A DNA stretch of 15,450 nt from Deltaproteobacteria bacterium (lineage in GTDB: Bacteria > Desulfobacterota > BSN033 > UBA1163). The notes under the pieces are model-generated. The model searched no databases and had not been told where the DNA came from. It saw nothing but the letters and a program-made list of their open reading frames with translations. Location of the stretch: the NCBI GenBank assembly GCA_016875255.1, contig VGRU01000061.1:1-15450 (forward strand), read 5' to 3'. Shown in pieces: positions 6,862 to 13,339 of the stretch (its first letter is position 1; the number at the start of each line of letters is the position of its first letter). The position numbers and the translations under genes were made by a program.

Positions 6862-6934
6862 GAATCGGGTAAGGGACGGTAATTAGCCGTCCCTTACCAT
6901 ACCACCCATCATGCGGGTCCGCAATGGGCGGTTC
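6862..6934 (-). other. Group II intron 3' end remnant (domain V/VI-like hairpins)
   Basis: Read on the minus strand, 6934 to 6901 is a 34-nt hairpin beginning GAACCGCCC and ending GGGTGGT, the length of group II domain V. It is followed by a 12-bp perfect hairpin (GGTAAGGGACGG at 6868-6879 with CCGTCCCTTACC at 6887-6898, 7-nt loop) in the domain VI position, and then CCCGATT. The layout and the RT-like fragment upstream on the same strand suggest the 3' end of a degraded intron. The loop is not a clear GNRA and the domain VI branch A is not bulged, so identification is tentative. Confidence 0.45.
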
Positions 6935-6957
6935 GCAGAAATCATCCTTCGACAGGC

Positions 6958-7188
6958 TCAGGACGCCTTAGCCGGATAGTGAATCTGAATCCACAGTGTG
7001 CGAATAGAGACAAGCCCCTGCTGTTCGAGGAATGCCTTAGATAGCCCCATGTTCGTTGACAATGTTTTCGCAAGTCGGAGCGACCCTACGCAGAGACCCG
7101 CTACGGGATGCCGGTAGCTCTTTCTGCTCAGTTCCGTCAGTATTGAAACATAGCATTTCTCATGAAATTCAATAGCAGAAATCTTCAT
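6958..7188 (-). pseudogene. C-terminal fragment of a group II intron reverse transcriptase/maturase
   Basis: The minus-strand frame encodes 76 residues. The last 40 or so (LRLAKTLSTNMGLSKAFLEQ and then QGLVSIRTLWIQIHYPA) resemble the conserved end of bacterial intron-encoded RT/maturases (RLAKT...QGLVS..LW). The usual SRKSYW-RLAKT junction appears split by about 12 extra residues, and no RT catalytic motif (YADD) is present, so only a tail survives. It lies directly upstream of the domain V/VI-like hairpins, the usual order. Family assignment is from memory of the motif, with no search. Confidence 0.5.
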
Positions 7189-7230
7189 TTTTTAGTATAA
7201 TGAGTTAAAAGAATTTTGAGAGGTGTGAAA

Positions 7231-7467
7231 ATGGAAAAGAAAATGATTGTATCAGACCCTTCGATCATGATGGGCAAGCCAGTCATTGCCGGGACACGCA
7301 TCACTGTCGAACTGATTTTGGAAAAGCTTGCCGCCGGTGAAACTGTGGACCAGATTCTCGATGCTCATCCCAGGTTGACTCGTGAATCTATTCGGGCAGC
7401 ATTGGCATTTGCGGCGGAATCCCTTAAGGCGGATGTGGTTTACCCCATTGCTGAGACAGGCACATGA
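7231..7467 (+). CDS. DUF433 family antitoxin-like protein
   Basis: A 78-residue protein with the DUF433 signature: SDPSIMMGKPVIAGTRITV followed by a helix-turn-helix-like segment (VDQILDAHPRLTRESIRAAL). These proteins are putative DNA-binding antitoxins. I chose ATG 7231 because GAGAGGTG (7218-7225) is correctly spaced; the TTG 7216 start is less likely. The gene overlaps the next by 4 bp (ATGA, 7464-7467), the standard arrangement of DUF433/DUF5615 pairs. A TATAAT at 7196-7201 could be a -10 box, but no good -35 is present. Confidence 0.85.
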   Translation: MEKKMIVSDPSIMMGKPVIAGTRITVELILEKLAAGETVDQILDAHPRLTRESIRAALAFAAESLKADVVYPIAETGT

Positions 7468-7832
7468 AATTTCTCGCTGATGAGAGTATAGACCGCCAAA
7501 TCGTTGCCCGCCTTAGACAAGACGGGCATATCGTATCCTATATTGTTGAAATGGAACCAGGTATTTCTGATGATGTTGTATTCAATCTGGCAAATATGGA
7601 GGCTGCCCTGCTATTAACGGCGGATAAGGATTTTGGCGAGATGGTGTTTAGACAACGCAGATTTCATCACGGTGTTATACTTGTCAGGGTGGCAGGTATA
7701 TCCCAAAAAAGTAAGGCAGATATTATTTCATCGGCAATCAAAAAGCATTTATCAGAACTAACACAAGCATTCACTGTAATTACTCCAAAATCAATACGTA
7801 TCCGGCAGCAACTATCTTCCTCTAAGATTTAA
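7464..7832 (+). CDS. DUF5615 PIN-like toxin
   Basis: A 122-residue protein starting MKFLADESIDRQIVARLRQD, with the acidic residues of a PIN-like/Mut7-C-like RNase core: Asp6 (and Glu7) near the N terminus and LLLTADKDFGEMVF near residues 50-63. DUF5615 proteins are predicted ribonuclease toxins paired with DUF433 partners. The motifs are intact, so it is probably functional. Translation is coupled to the antitoxin gene through the ATGA overlap. The pair sits in accessory DNA between the intron remnant and MITE-like elements. The toxin role is inferred from family, not shown here. Confidence 0.85.
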   Translation: MKFLADESIDRQIVARLRQDGHIVSYIVEMEPGISDDVVFNLANMEAALLLTADKDFGEMVFRQRRFHHGVILVRVAGISQKSKADIISSAIKKHLSELTQAFTVITPKSIRIRQQLSSSKI

Positions 7833-7868
7833 ACCCCTTTTAAAAAAGCTTAAATTGATATTTCTATG

Positions 7869-8080
7869 ACCCCAATTGAGTGAAAAATAATTACCTCTTT
7901 GAGATATTTCCCTGATGGATAAACCACTTTAGAGAGGTTTAAGCTTCATTTTAAAATTCCCCTAAATCCCCCTTTTCCAAAGGGGGATAATAATGGGTTC
8001 TCCCCTTTAGCAAAGTCGGTACGACTCGAAACCGAGGGGAGTTAGAGGGGATTTTCCAAAAATTATGGCTCAATTGGGGT
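7869..8080. mobile_element. MITE-like palindromic element, 212 bp
   Basis: The terminal inverted repeats ACCCCAATTGAG (7869-7880) and CTCAATTGGGGT (8069-8080) are perfect over 12 bp. Inside are nested inverted repeats: AAAATTCCCCTAA versus TTAGAGGGGATTTT, CCCCCTTT/AAAGGGGG (7968-7986), CTCCCCT/AGGGGAG and AGTCG/CGACT. There is no open reading frame. ATG flanks both ends, a possible 3-bp duplication. The architecture fits a non-autonomous element or a large dispersed repeat. Confidence 0.6.
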
Positions 8081-8128
8081 ATGAGTATAAGCGGAAGTAT
8101 ATAAAAATACATAGATACTTTCAGCTTT

Positions 8129-8331
8129 GCCTAAGTGATAACGTTCAAGACATCGTGGACAGAAGCTTTTTGATAATCTTGGAACCCAGGTCCAAGAATT
8201 TAACTTTTAAGCGCCAGTAGCCATTCGATTTGAGGCACGGAATCACTCGATCCATAGTCTCAAAGTTCCGAATCCACGATGTGGTGAACATTATTTCTGT
8301 CCACGATGTCCTGGACGTTGTCACCTAAGGC
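8129..8331. mobile_element. MITE-like element with 36-37 bp terminal inverted repeats
   Basis: The left end (8129-8164) and the reverse complement of the right end (8295-8331) match at 28 of 32 aligned inner bases, including an uninterrupted 16-bp core GACATCGTGGACAGAA, plus a GCCT-AG outer part with one indel. A further TCCACGATGT copy lies at 8272-8281. The minus strand is open for about 48 codons ending in the left repeat, but I recognise no transposase in it. It may be an internally deleted insertion sequence. Confidence 0.65.
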
Positions 8332-8385
8332 TTCATTGATATGACATGATCGAATCGTTTGCTATTGATATTGTTTCGGAACCCC

Positions 8386-8414
8386 TTGTTTTCGGGGGAT
8401 GAATGGGCTATACA
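8386..8414 (+). promoter_or_regulatory. Candidate sigma70 promoter for selenoprotein operon
   Basis: TTGTTT (8386-8391) and TATACA (8409-8414) are separated by 17 bp, about 80 bp before ATG 8493. This is a moderate match to the sigma70 consensus. No operator is recognised. Confidence 0.35.
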
Positions 8415-8492
8415 AATAATTAGATTGCAGATTGCGGAATTTAAAGGCGAATTCTGAAAGGAGAGGGGGGCGGATTTCTGAAGGAGGTAAAG

Positions 8493-9806
8493 ATGAGAAG
8501 GTTGTTGATTCTCCTTTTAATGTCAGGCTTTCTTTGGGTAAGTCAAAACGATCTCTGCTATGCCCAGAAACAGCCGAAGAACCTCACGATCCTTTACACT
8601 AACAATATCAATGGGGAGATTGATCCCTGCCCTACCTGAGACCCGAGGACGCGTTTTGGCGGTCTGGCCAGAAGGGCTACATGGATCCAGGAAATTCGTG
8701 AGACAGGGGGAAAAGATCTGCTCATCCTCGATGCGGGTGATCTTCTCTTTAAGAAATATTCGGGGCCCATTCCTCAACAAGAGATAAAGATGGCGACGGA
8801 AAAGGCAAAACTGATCATCGACAGTCTCAATCTCATGGGTTACGATGCCCTGGCTATCGGAGATGACGATCTCGCTCTGGGAAAAGAGTTTCTATCGGAG
8901 ATGTCCAGGAAAGCAAGCTTCCCTTTCGTCTCCTCCAATGTCATCGATGAATCATCGGGCAAGCCGCTCTTCCACCCCTATCTCATTAAGGAGAGCAATG
9001 GGTTGAAAATCGGAATCTTCAGTCTCCTCGCGCCCGATACCTTTCCGAATCCATACGATCCCAGAAAAAAAGGACTCTTGGTTCGCTCGCCCACAGAGAC
9101 TGCTCAGGCCATGGTCAAAGACCTCCAGCCGAAAGCCGACCTGATCATCCTCCTCAGCCATCTTGGCTATCCCAAGGATGTGGAACTGGCCCAGACCGTG
9201 CCCGGGATTCATCTCATTGTGGGCGGCCATACGGGCGTCAACCTTTCCTACCCGCCTGTCATTAATAAAAGTTTGATCCTTCAAATGGCTCCCAAAGGAT
9301 TGTATGGAGGAAGACTGGATTTCAATTTCTACAGCAATGAATCCCATTTTTTTAATTCTTCGGAAAAAAGAGCTTTCGAGAGCAGTCTCAACCGGTTCAA
9401 GGAGAGGGTGGCTATCTCCGATGTAACGGAGATAGAAGCCTGGCTGCAATACAATTTCGGGAATTATTCCCGTATTCTCCATCTGGCCCGTCTCTATCAG
9501 ATACGCCTTCCGGAGGAATTCATCCAGACCCTTCGAGACCTCATCGCCTCCTTAAAGGCTCAGGATCATGAAAAACAGAAAGCCCTGAGGACAAAGGTCA
9601 AAGAAGAGGCCGAGCAGACTCTCAAACAACTCCAGGGCAGAAATGAGTTCATTCATAACCTTATCGCCCTCGGCGAACAGATCAAAGACCACCCTGAGAT
9701 TGGAAGGATGGTTGAAGGTTTCCGCTCAAAATATCCCGAACCGGAAAAACCTGCTCCTCCAAGACAAGAAGCGCCCCGTCCCAAAAGCGGAGCTCCACAG
9801 AAGTGA
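8493..9806 (+). CDS. Exported selenoprotein, UshA/5'-nucleotidase-like metallophosphatase fold, Sec at in-frame TGA
   Basis: I read one 437-residue protein across the in-frame TGA at 8637-8639 (residue 49). ATG 8493 has an ideal AGGAGG (8482-8487, spacing 5). Residues 1-24 form a signal peptide ending CYA before QKQ. The metallophosphatase fold is visible on both sides of the TGA: LTILYTNNINGEIDPC (31-46) before it; GGLARRAT (56-63), LILDAGD (77-83), GYDALAIGDDD (116-126), LLSHLGY (His223) and GGHTG (His246) after it. The motif at the TGA is Cys46-Pro-Thr-Sec49, where Cys-containing relatives have a Cys-rich EPCGC segment (recalled, not searched). The first metal motif (usually DxH) is NxN and GNHE is GDDD, so hydrolysis is doubtful and a redox role for CxxU is plausible. 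A helical, Pro-rich C-terminal tail follows. selA downstream supports Sec decoding. The alternative is a nonsense mutation, with the shorter remnant starting at ATG 8790. Confidence 0.85.
8637..8673 (+). promoter_or_regulatory. Sec codon and SECIS-like hairpin
   Basis: After TGA 8637-8639, TTTTGGC (8654-8660) pairs with GCCAGAA (8667-8673), 7 bp with one G-T pair. The hexaloop GGTCTG (8661-8666) starts 21 nt after the TGA. The GGU at the loop start resembles the E. coli fdhF SECIS loop (AGGUCU), and the distance falls within the known range for bacterial SECIS elements recognised by SelB. Confidence 0.75.
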
Positions 9807-11557
9807 ACATGGCCCCAACAGATTTAATCCTTCTTCATCCGCCCACTTATTACGATTTCAGAAAGAGGCCGGGCATATACGGGCCCATCAGCGATGTCGT
9901 CCCCTCCACCCCCATCTTCGAGATGTATCCCATCGGTTTTGCAAGCCTCTCGGAATATTTAGAGCGGCATGGCTTGAAGGTCAGGATTATCAATGTCGCC
10001 CTGAAAATGATCAAAGATGATCGGTTCGATGTGGAAAAGCTCATCCGCAAGAACAACCCCCTTGCCTTTGGCATCGATCTCCACTGGATGGCTCATGTCC
10101 ACGGAGCCCTGGCTCTGGCTGAGATGATCAAACGGTTTCATCCTGATACGCCCGTCATCCTGGGCGGACTCTCGGCCACTTACTATCATGAAGAAATTTT
10201 GCGCCGGTACCCCTTCGTCGATTTTGTAATGAGGGGAGACTCCACGGAAAAACCCCTGGTCCAGTTATTAAAGATGCTCAAAGGGAATAAAGAATTTAAG
10301 AGCATCCCCAACCTTACCTACCGGGATGGAGGAAATGGCATCTGCGTCAACCCCATCACCCATGTGCCGCAGGATCTCAATGATATTGCGATCGATTACA
10401 GCCATATCATGAAGAAGGTCGTCAGGTTCATGGACCCTGTCGGCTACCAGCCCTTTATCGACTGGTATTCCTATCCGGTCACTGCGGTCTTCACCTGCCG
10501 CGGCTGTACCTACCATTGTAAAACCTGCGGAGGCTCATCCCGGACGTTCCGGTCGATGGCCAACCGGACGAAGCCAGCCTACCGGAGCCCAAAACTCCTG
10601 GCTCACGATATCTTCAATATCTCGGATCACCTCAATGCCCCTATCATGATCATCGGCGATATCTTTCAGCCCGGAGAGGAGTATGGCAAGACCTTTCTCG
10701 TGGAGATGAAGAAGAAACCTATTGAAAATCACATCGCCTTTGAATTTTTCATCCCGCCCTCAAGGGATCAATTAGAAAGGATTGCTGGCTCGGTTAAAAA
10801 TTTCAATATTGAAATCTCTCCGGAGTCGCATGATGAGGAGGTCCGTAAGGCCTTTGGCAGGCCTTATGCCAATCCACCGCTGGAACAAATGATCGCCGAT
10901 GCGATCGAACTTGGCTGCAAGCGGATCGACCTCTTCTTCATGATTGGCCTCCCGAAACAGACTTACCAGTCGGTCATGGAAACTGTCGATTACTGCCGGG
11001 GCCTGTTAGAACGATTCCAGCCCTATGACAAACTCATCCCCTTTATCTCCCCTCTGGCCCCCTTTCTCGATCCGGGAAGCACAGTATTTGAAGAACCGGA
11101 ACAGTTTGGGTACCGTCTCCTCTATCGGACTGTGGAGGAACATCGCCAGGCATTGACAACGCCGAGCTGGAAATATATTCTCAACTACGAAACAGAGTGG
11201 ATGGATCGCAATGAGATCGTGGCGAGCACCTATGAGTCCGGGAGGAGGCTCAATCGACTGAAGGCTGAGTTTGGCCTGATCGATCGAAAAACAGCCGAAT
11301 CGGTTGAGTTAAGAATCGAAAGGGCGCTCCGCATGATGGAGGAGATCGACCGGATCATGGCCGTGCCAGACCTTAAAGAAAGGGAATCTGCGTTGGAGTC
11401 GATGCTGAACACGCCCCAGTCCCTTCAGAATTACAGCATGTCCACGGTCTGTGAGAAGAGAGAACTGGAATGGCCCACTCGATTCATCCGGATGAATTTA
11501 TTCAAAATCATCAAAACACTGATTGCGAGGAGGAAACAACCGATTAGCCATGAATAA
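9803..11557 (+). CDS. B12-binding domain radical SAM protein (Ta0216-like family)
   Basis: A 584-residue protein. The N-terminal 165 residues form a cobalamin-binding-like Rossmann domain (PVILGGLSATYYHEE at 117-131, a typical GGxxAT end). The classic DxHxxG lower ligand is not evident, so any B12 may bind base-off without His. The radical SAM motif CTYHCKTC lies at 235-242 (Cys235, 239, 242), preceded by Cys232 and followed by GGSSR. The overall layout and length suggest the TIGR04190/Ta0216 group, whose reaction is unknown. GTG 9803 overlaps the stop of the selenoprotein gene by 4 bp and has GGAG (9789-9792) at 10 nt; ATG 9809 is the alternative start. The tight coupling suggests it acts with, or modifies something linked to, the selenoprotein. 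Confidence 0.82.
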   Translation: MNMAPTDLILLHPPTYYDFRKRPGIYGPISDVVPSTPIFEMYPIGFASLSEYLERHGLKVRIINVALKMIKDDRFDVEKLIRKNNPLAFGIDLHWMAHVHGALALAEMIKRFHPDTPVILGGLSATYYHEEILRRYPFVDFVMRGDSTEKPLVQLLKMLKGNKEFKSIPNLTYRDGGNGICVNPITHVPQDLNDIAIDYSHIMKKVVRFMDPVGYQPFIDWYSYPVTAVFTCRGCTYHCKTCGGSSRTFRSMANRTKPAYRSPKLLAHDIFNISDHLNAPIMIIGDIFQPGEEYGKTFLVEMKKKPIENHIAFEFFIPPSRDQLERIAGSVKNFNIEISPESHDEEVRKAFGRPYANPPLEQMIADAIELGCKRIDLFFMIGLPKQTYQSVMETVDYCRGLLERFQPYDKLIPFISPLAPFLDPGSTVFEEPEQFGYRLLYRTVEEHRQALTTPSWKYILNYETEWMDRNEIVASTYESGRRLNRLKAEFGLIDRKTAESVELRIERALRMMEEIDRIMAVPDLKERESALESMLNTPQSLQNYSMSTVCEKRELEWPTRFIRMNLFKIIKTLIARRKQPISHE

Positions 11558-11571
11558 TCAGGGCTAATCGG
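11540..11571 (+). terminator. Perfect 10-bp hairpin over the rSAM stop codon
   Basis: CCGATTAGCC (11540-11549) pairs with GGCTAATCGG (11562-11571) across a 12-nt loop that contains the stop codon. No T-tract follows, so it may stabilise the mRNA 3' end or attenuate transcription into selA rather than terminate fully. The 90 bp after it are very AT-rich with ATTTTGAAATTT-like repeats. Confidence 0.4.
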
Positions 11572-11674
11572 CATTACAAAATGCAAAATGTAAATTTAGC
11601 ATTGAAACATTTTAAAGGCTTTTTAAAATTTCCGTTTTCCATTTTGAAATTTATAATTTTCAATGAGGAGTGAT

Positions 11675-13108
11675 ATGTCTCCGACCCTTCGCCAGCAGGT
11701 TCTCCGTAAAATCCCGAGTGTGGATGACATCCTCTCCAGACAAGAGATGTCCGATCTCTTAAAGACCCATCCCCGAACCGTTGTGGTGGAAGCCATCCGC
11801 AGGGGGCTGGGACGATTGCGCGAAGAGATTTTGAATCGATCCGATCTCTCCGCTTCGGAAGAAACCCTCTTCGCTTTTGAGAATCTCTTTCCTCTCTTTC
11901 AGAAAGAGATTGGCCTTCAGGTTCAGCCCCGGCTTCGCCGGGTCATCAATGCCACAGGAATCGTGATCCACACCAATCTGGGAAGAGCGCCCCTTCATCC
12001 CCTTGCCCTCAAGCAGATGATCGAAGTGGCAAAAGGTTATTCCAATCTCGAATATGATCTCGCACGGGGTGAGCGAGGGGACCGGTACTCCCATGTGGAG
12101 GAAATCCTCTGCCGACTCTCGGGCGCAGAATCAGCCCTGGTCGTCAATAACAATGCCGGAGCGGTCTTGCTCTGTCTCAATACCCTGGCAGAGGGAAGAG
12201 AGGTGGTCATTTCGAGAGGAGAGTTGGTTGAAATCGGGGGAGCCTTTCGCATCCCTGATGTGATGAAACGAAGCGGAGCCTTTCTGAAAGAGGTGGGCAC
12301 AACAAACCGCACCCATCTCAAAGACTATCAGAGGGCCATCGGTCCGCAGAGCGCTCTGCTCCTGAAGGTCCATACGAGCAATTTCAGGGTGATGGGCTTC
12401 ACCTCAGACGTCTCCCTTGATGAATTGATCCAGCTTGGAAGAGAGCATCATCTGCCCGTGATGGAGGACCTTGGAAGCGGTTGTTTCGTTGACCTCAGCC
12501 GATATGGTTTGGAGAAGGAGCCTACGGTTCAGGAGGCGATCCGGACTGGAGCCGATCTCGTCACTTTCAGTGGTGATAAACTTCTTGGCGGACCCCAGGC
12601 TGGAATCATCCTCGGAAAGAAGGATATCCTCGACTCAGTCAAAGTCAACCCGCTGACACGGGCGCTTCGCATCGATAAGCTGACCCTGGCGGCTCTTGAA
12701 TCGACGCTTCTTCTCTTTCTCGATGAGAGGAGGGCGATGGAAGAGATCCCAACTCTTCGGATGTTAGGATTGGATATGAGGAAGTTGAAGAGAAGAGGCA
12801 ACCGCCTTTTGAAACGGCTCCAGGAAAAGGTTGGGAAAACCATTCAGATGACATTGAAAGAAGATGTCTCCCAGGTGGGCGGAGGAGCCCTTCCCCTTCA
12901 GGAACTCCCGACCATCATCCTATCGGTTAAATCCCCTGACTGTTCCGTTAACAGCCTTGAACAAGGTTTGAGGAAAGTTGATCCTCCCATCATTTCACGG
13001 ATCAGCAAAGAAGAGTTGATCTTCGATATGAGAACCGTCTCCGACGAAGAGATCCCGCTTCTGGCCGCAGGGATTGAGAAGGTATTCATCCAAATAAATG
13101 AGAAATGA
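11675..13108 (+). CDS. selA: L-seryl-tRNA(Sec) selenium transferase
   Basis: A 477-residue cytoplasmic PLP enzyme that converts Ser-tRNA(Sec) to Sec-tRNA(Sec) using selenophosphate. Diagnostic segments are RKIPSVDDIL near the N terminus, RRVINATGIVIHTNLGRAPL, GERGDRYSHVE, VNNNAGAVLLCL, SRGELVEIGGAFRIPDVM, EVGTTNRTH and the PLP lysine in TFSGDKLLGGPQAG (Lys302 from this start). Length is close to E. coli SelA (463). ATG 11675 is chosen because AGGAG at 11666-11670 lies 4 nt upstream; ATG 11663 sits on the ribosome site. It lies 117 bp after the rSAM gene. It gives the cell the means to read the TGA at 8637 as Sec. selB and selC are not in the window. Confidence 0.95.
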   Translation: MSPTLRQQVLRKIPSVDDILSRQEMSDLLKTHPRTVVVEAIRRGLGRLREEILNRSDLSASEETLFAFENLFPLFQKEIGLQVQPRLRRVINATGIVIHTNLGRAPLHPLALKQMIEVAKGYSNLEYDLARGERGDRYSHVEEILCRLSGAESALVVNNNAGAVLLCLNTLAEGREVVISRGELVEIGGAFRIPDVMKRSGAFLKEVGTTNRTHLKDYQRAIGPQSALLLKVHTSNFRVMGFTSDVSLDELIQLGREHHLPVMEDLGSGCFVDLSRYGLEKEPTVQEAIRTGADLVTFSGDKLLGGPQAGIILGKKDILDSVKVNPLTRALRIDKLTLAALESTLLLFLDERRAMEEIPTLRMLGLDMRKLKRRGNRLLKRLQEKVGKTIQMTLKEDVSQVGGGALPLQELPTIILSVKSPDCSVNSLEQGLRKVDPPIISRISKEELIFDMRTVSDEEIPLLAAGIEKVFIQINEK

Positions 13109-13150
13109 CTGATTCAAAATTCCAAATTCCAAATCCCAAATAAATTTTTC
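13109..13150. repeat. AAATTCCAAATCCCAAA degenerate direct repeat
   Basis: Between selA and the pseudouridine synthase, imperfect tandem units such as ATTCCAAATTCCAAATCCC occur, a simple A/T-rich repeat found between genes in many genomes of this type. No function is seen. Confidence 0.35.
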
Positions 13151-13188
13151 ATGACAAATTCGTCACCCACAAACGATAAAAATAGGGG

Positions 13189-13259
13189 TGTCATTCCCGC
13201 GAAGGCGGGAATCCAGGAAAAATCGAAACCACCGGATTCCTGTTTTCACAGGAATGACA
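13189..13259. repeat. REP-like paired-hairpin repeat
   Basis: The ends TGTCATTCC (13189) and GGAATGACA (13251-13259) are inverted. Inside are ATTCCCGC-gaag-GCGGGAAT (13193-13212) and ATTCCTG-ttttca-CAGGAAT (13236-13255), and GGAATCC pairs with GGATTCC. Translated in the + frame it gives GVIPAKAGIQ...FHRNDK, a well-known spurious peptide of a widespread dispersed repeat. It therefore marks the upstream part of the pseudouridine synthase frame as noncoding. Confidence 0.85.
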
Positions 13260-13339
13260 AACGTCTGGTAAATTCCTCAACGCTCTATGTTCAACATAAT
13301 TCCAATCTCCAACATCCAAACATAGAGGAAAAATCTTTC

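Larger units (their letters stand above)
7833..8492. other. 660-bp gene-free stretch with two MITE-like elements and a promoter
   Basis: No credible gene is seen on either strand. It contains the palindromic elements at 7869-8080 and 8129-8331, a promoter candidate at 8386-8414, and the leader of the selenoprotein gene with AAGGAGGT at 8481-8488. Bases 8425-8440 (ATTGCAGATTGCGG) form a short imperfect tandem repeat. Confidence 0.7.

Noticed and set aside
8129..8331. Transposase fragment on the minus strand of the 203-bp element
   Set aside because: About 48 open codons with no recognised transposase motif; insufficient to call a pseudogene.
8523..8780. Minus-strand 85-residue and + strand 75-residue frames over the Sec region
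   Set aside because: They are shadows of the selenoprotein frame; no family similarity or ribosome site.
8790..9806. A separate 338-residue protein starting at ATG 8790
   Set aside because: It has no ribosome site and would start inside the metallophosphatase fold, after the DAGD motif. The frame upstream continues with family sequence to a gene start with AGGAGG, interrupted only by the TGA.
11558..11674. tRNA-Sec (selC) gene near selA
   Set aside because: The spacer is AT-rich with no cloverleaf, no acceptor stem and no long extra arm; no tRNA was recognised anywhere in the window.
13151..13339. N-terminal extension of the pseudouridine synthase
   Set aside because: It is a translation of a REP-like dispersed repeat and does not resemble RluD N termini.
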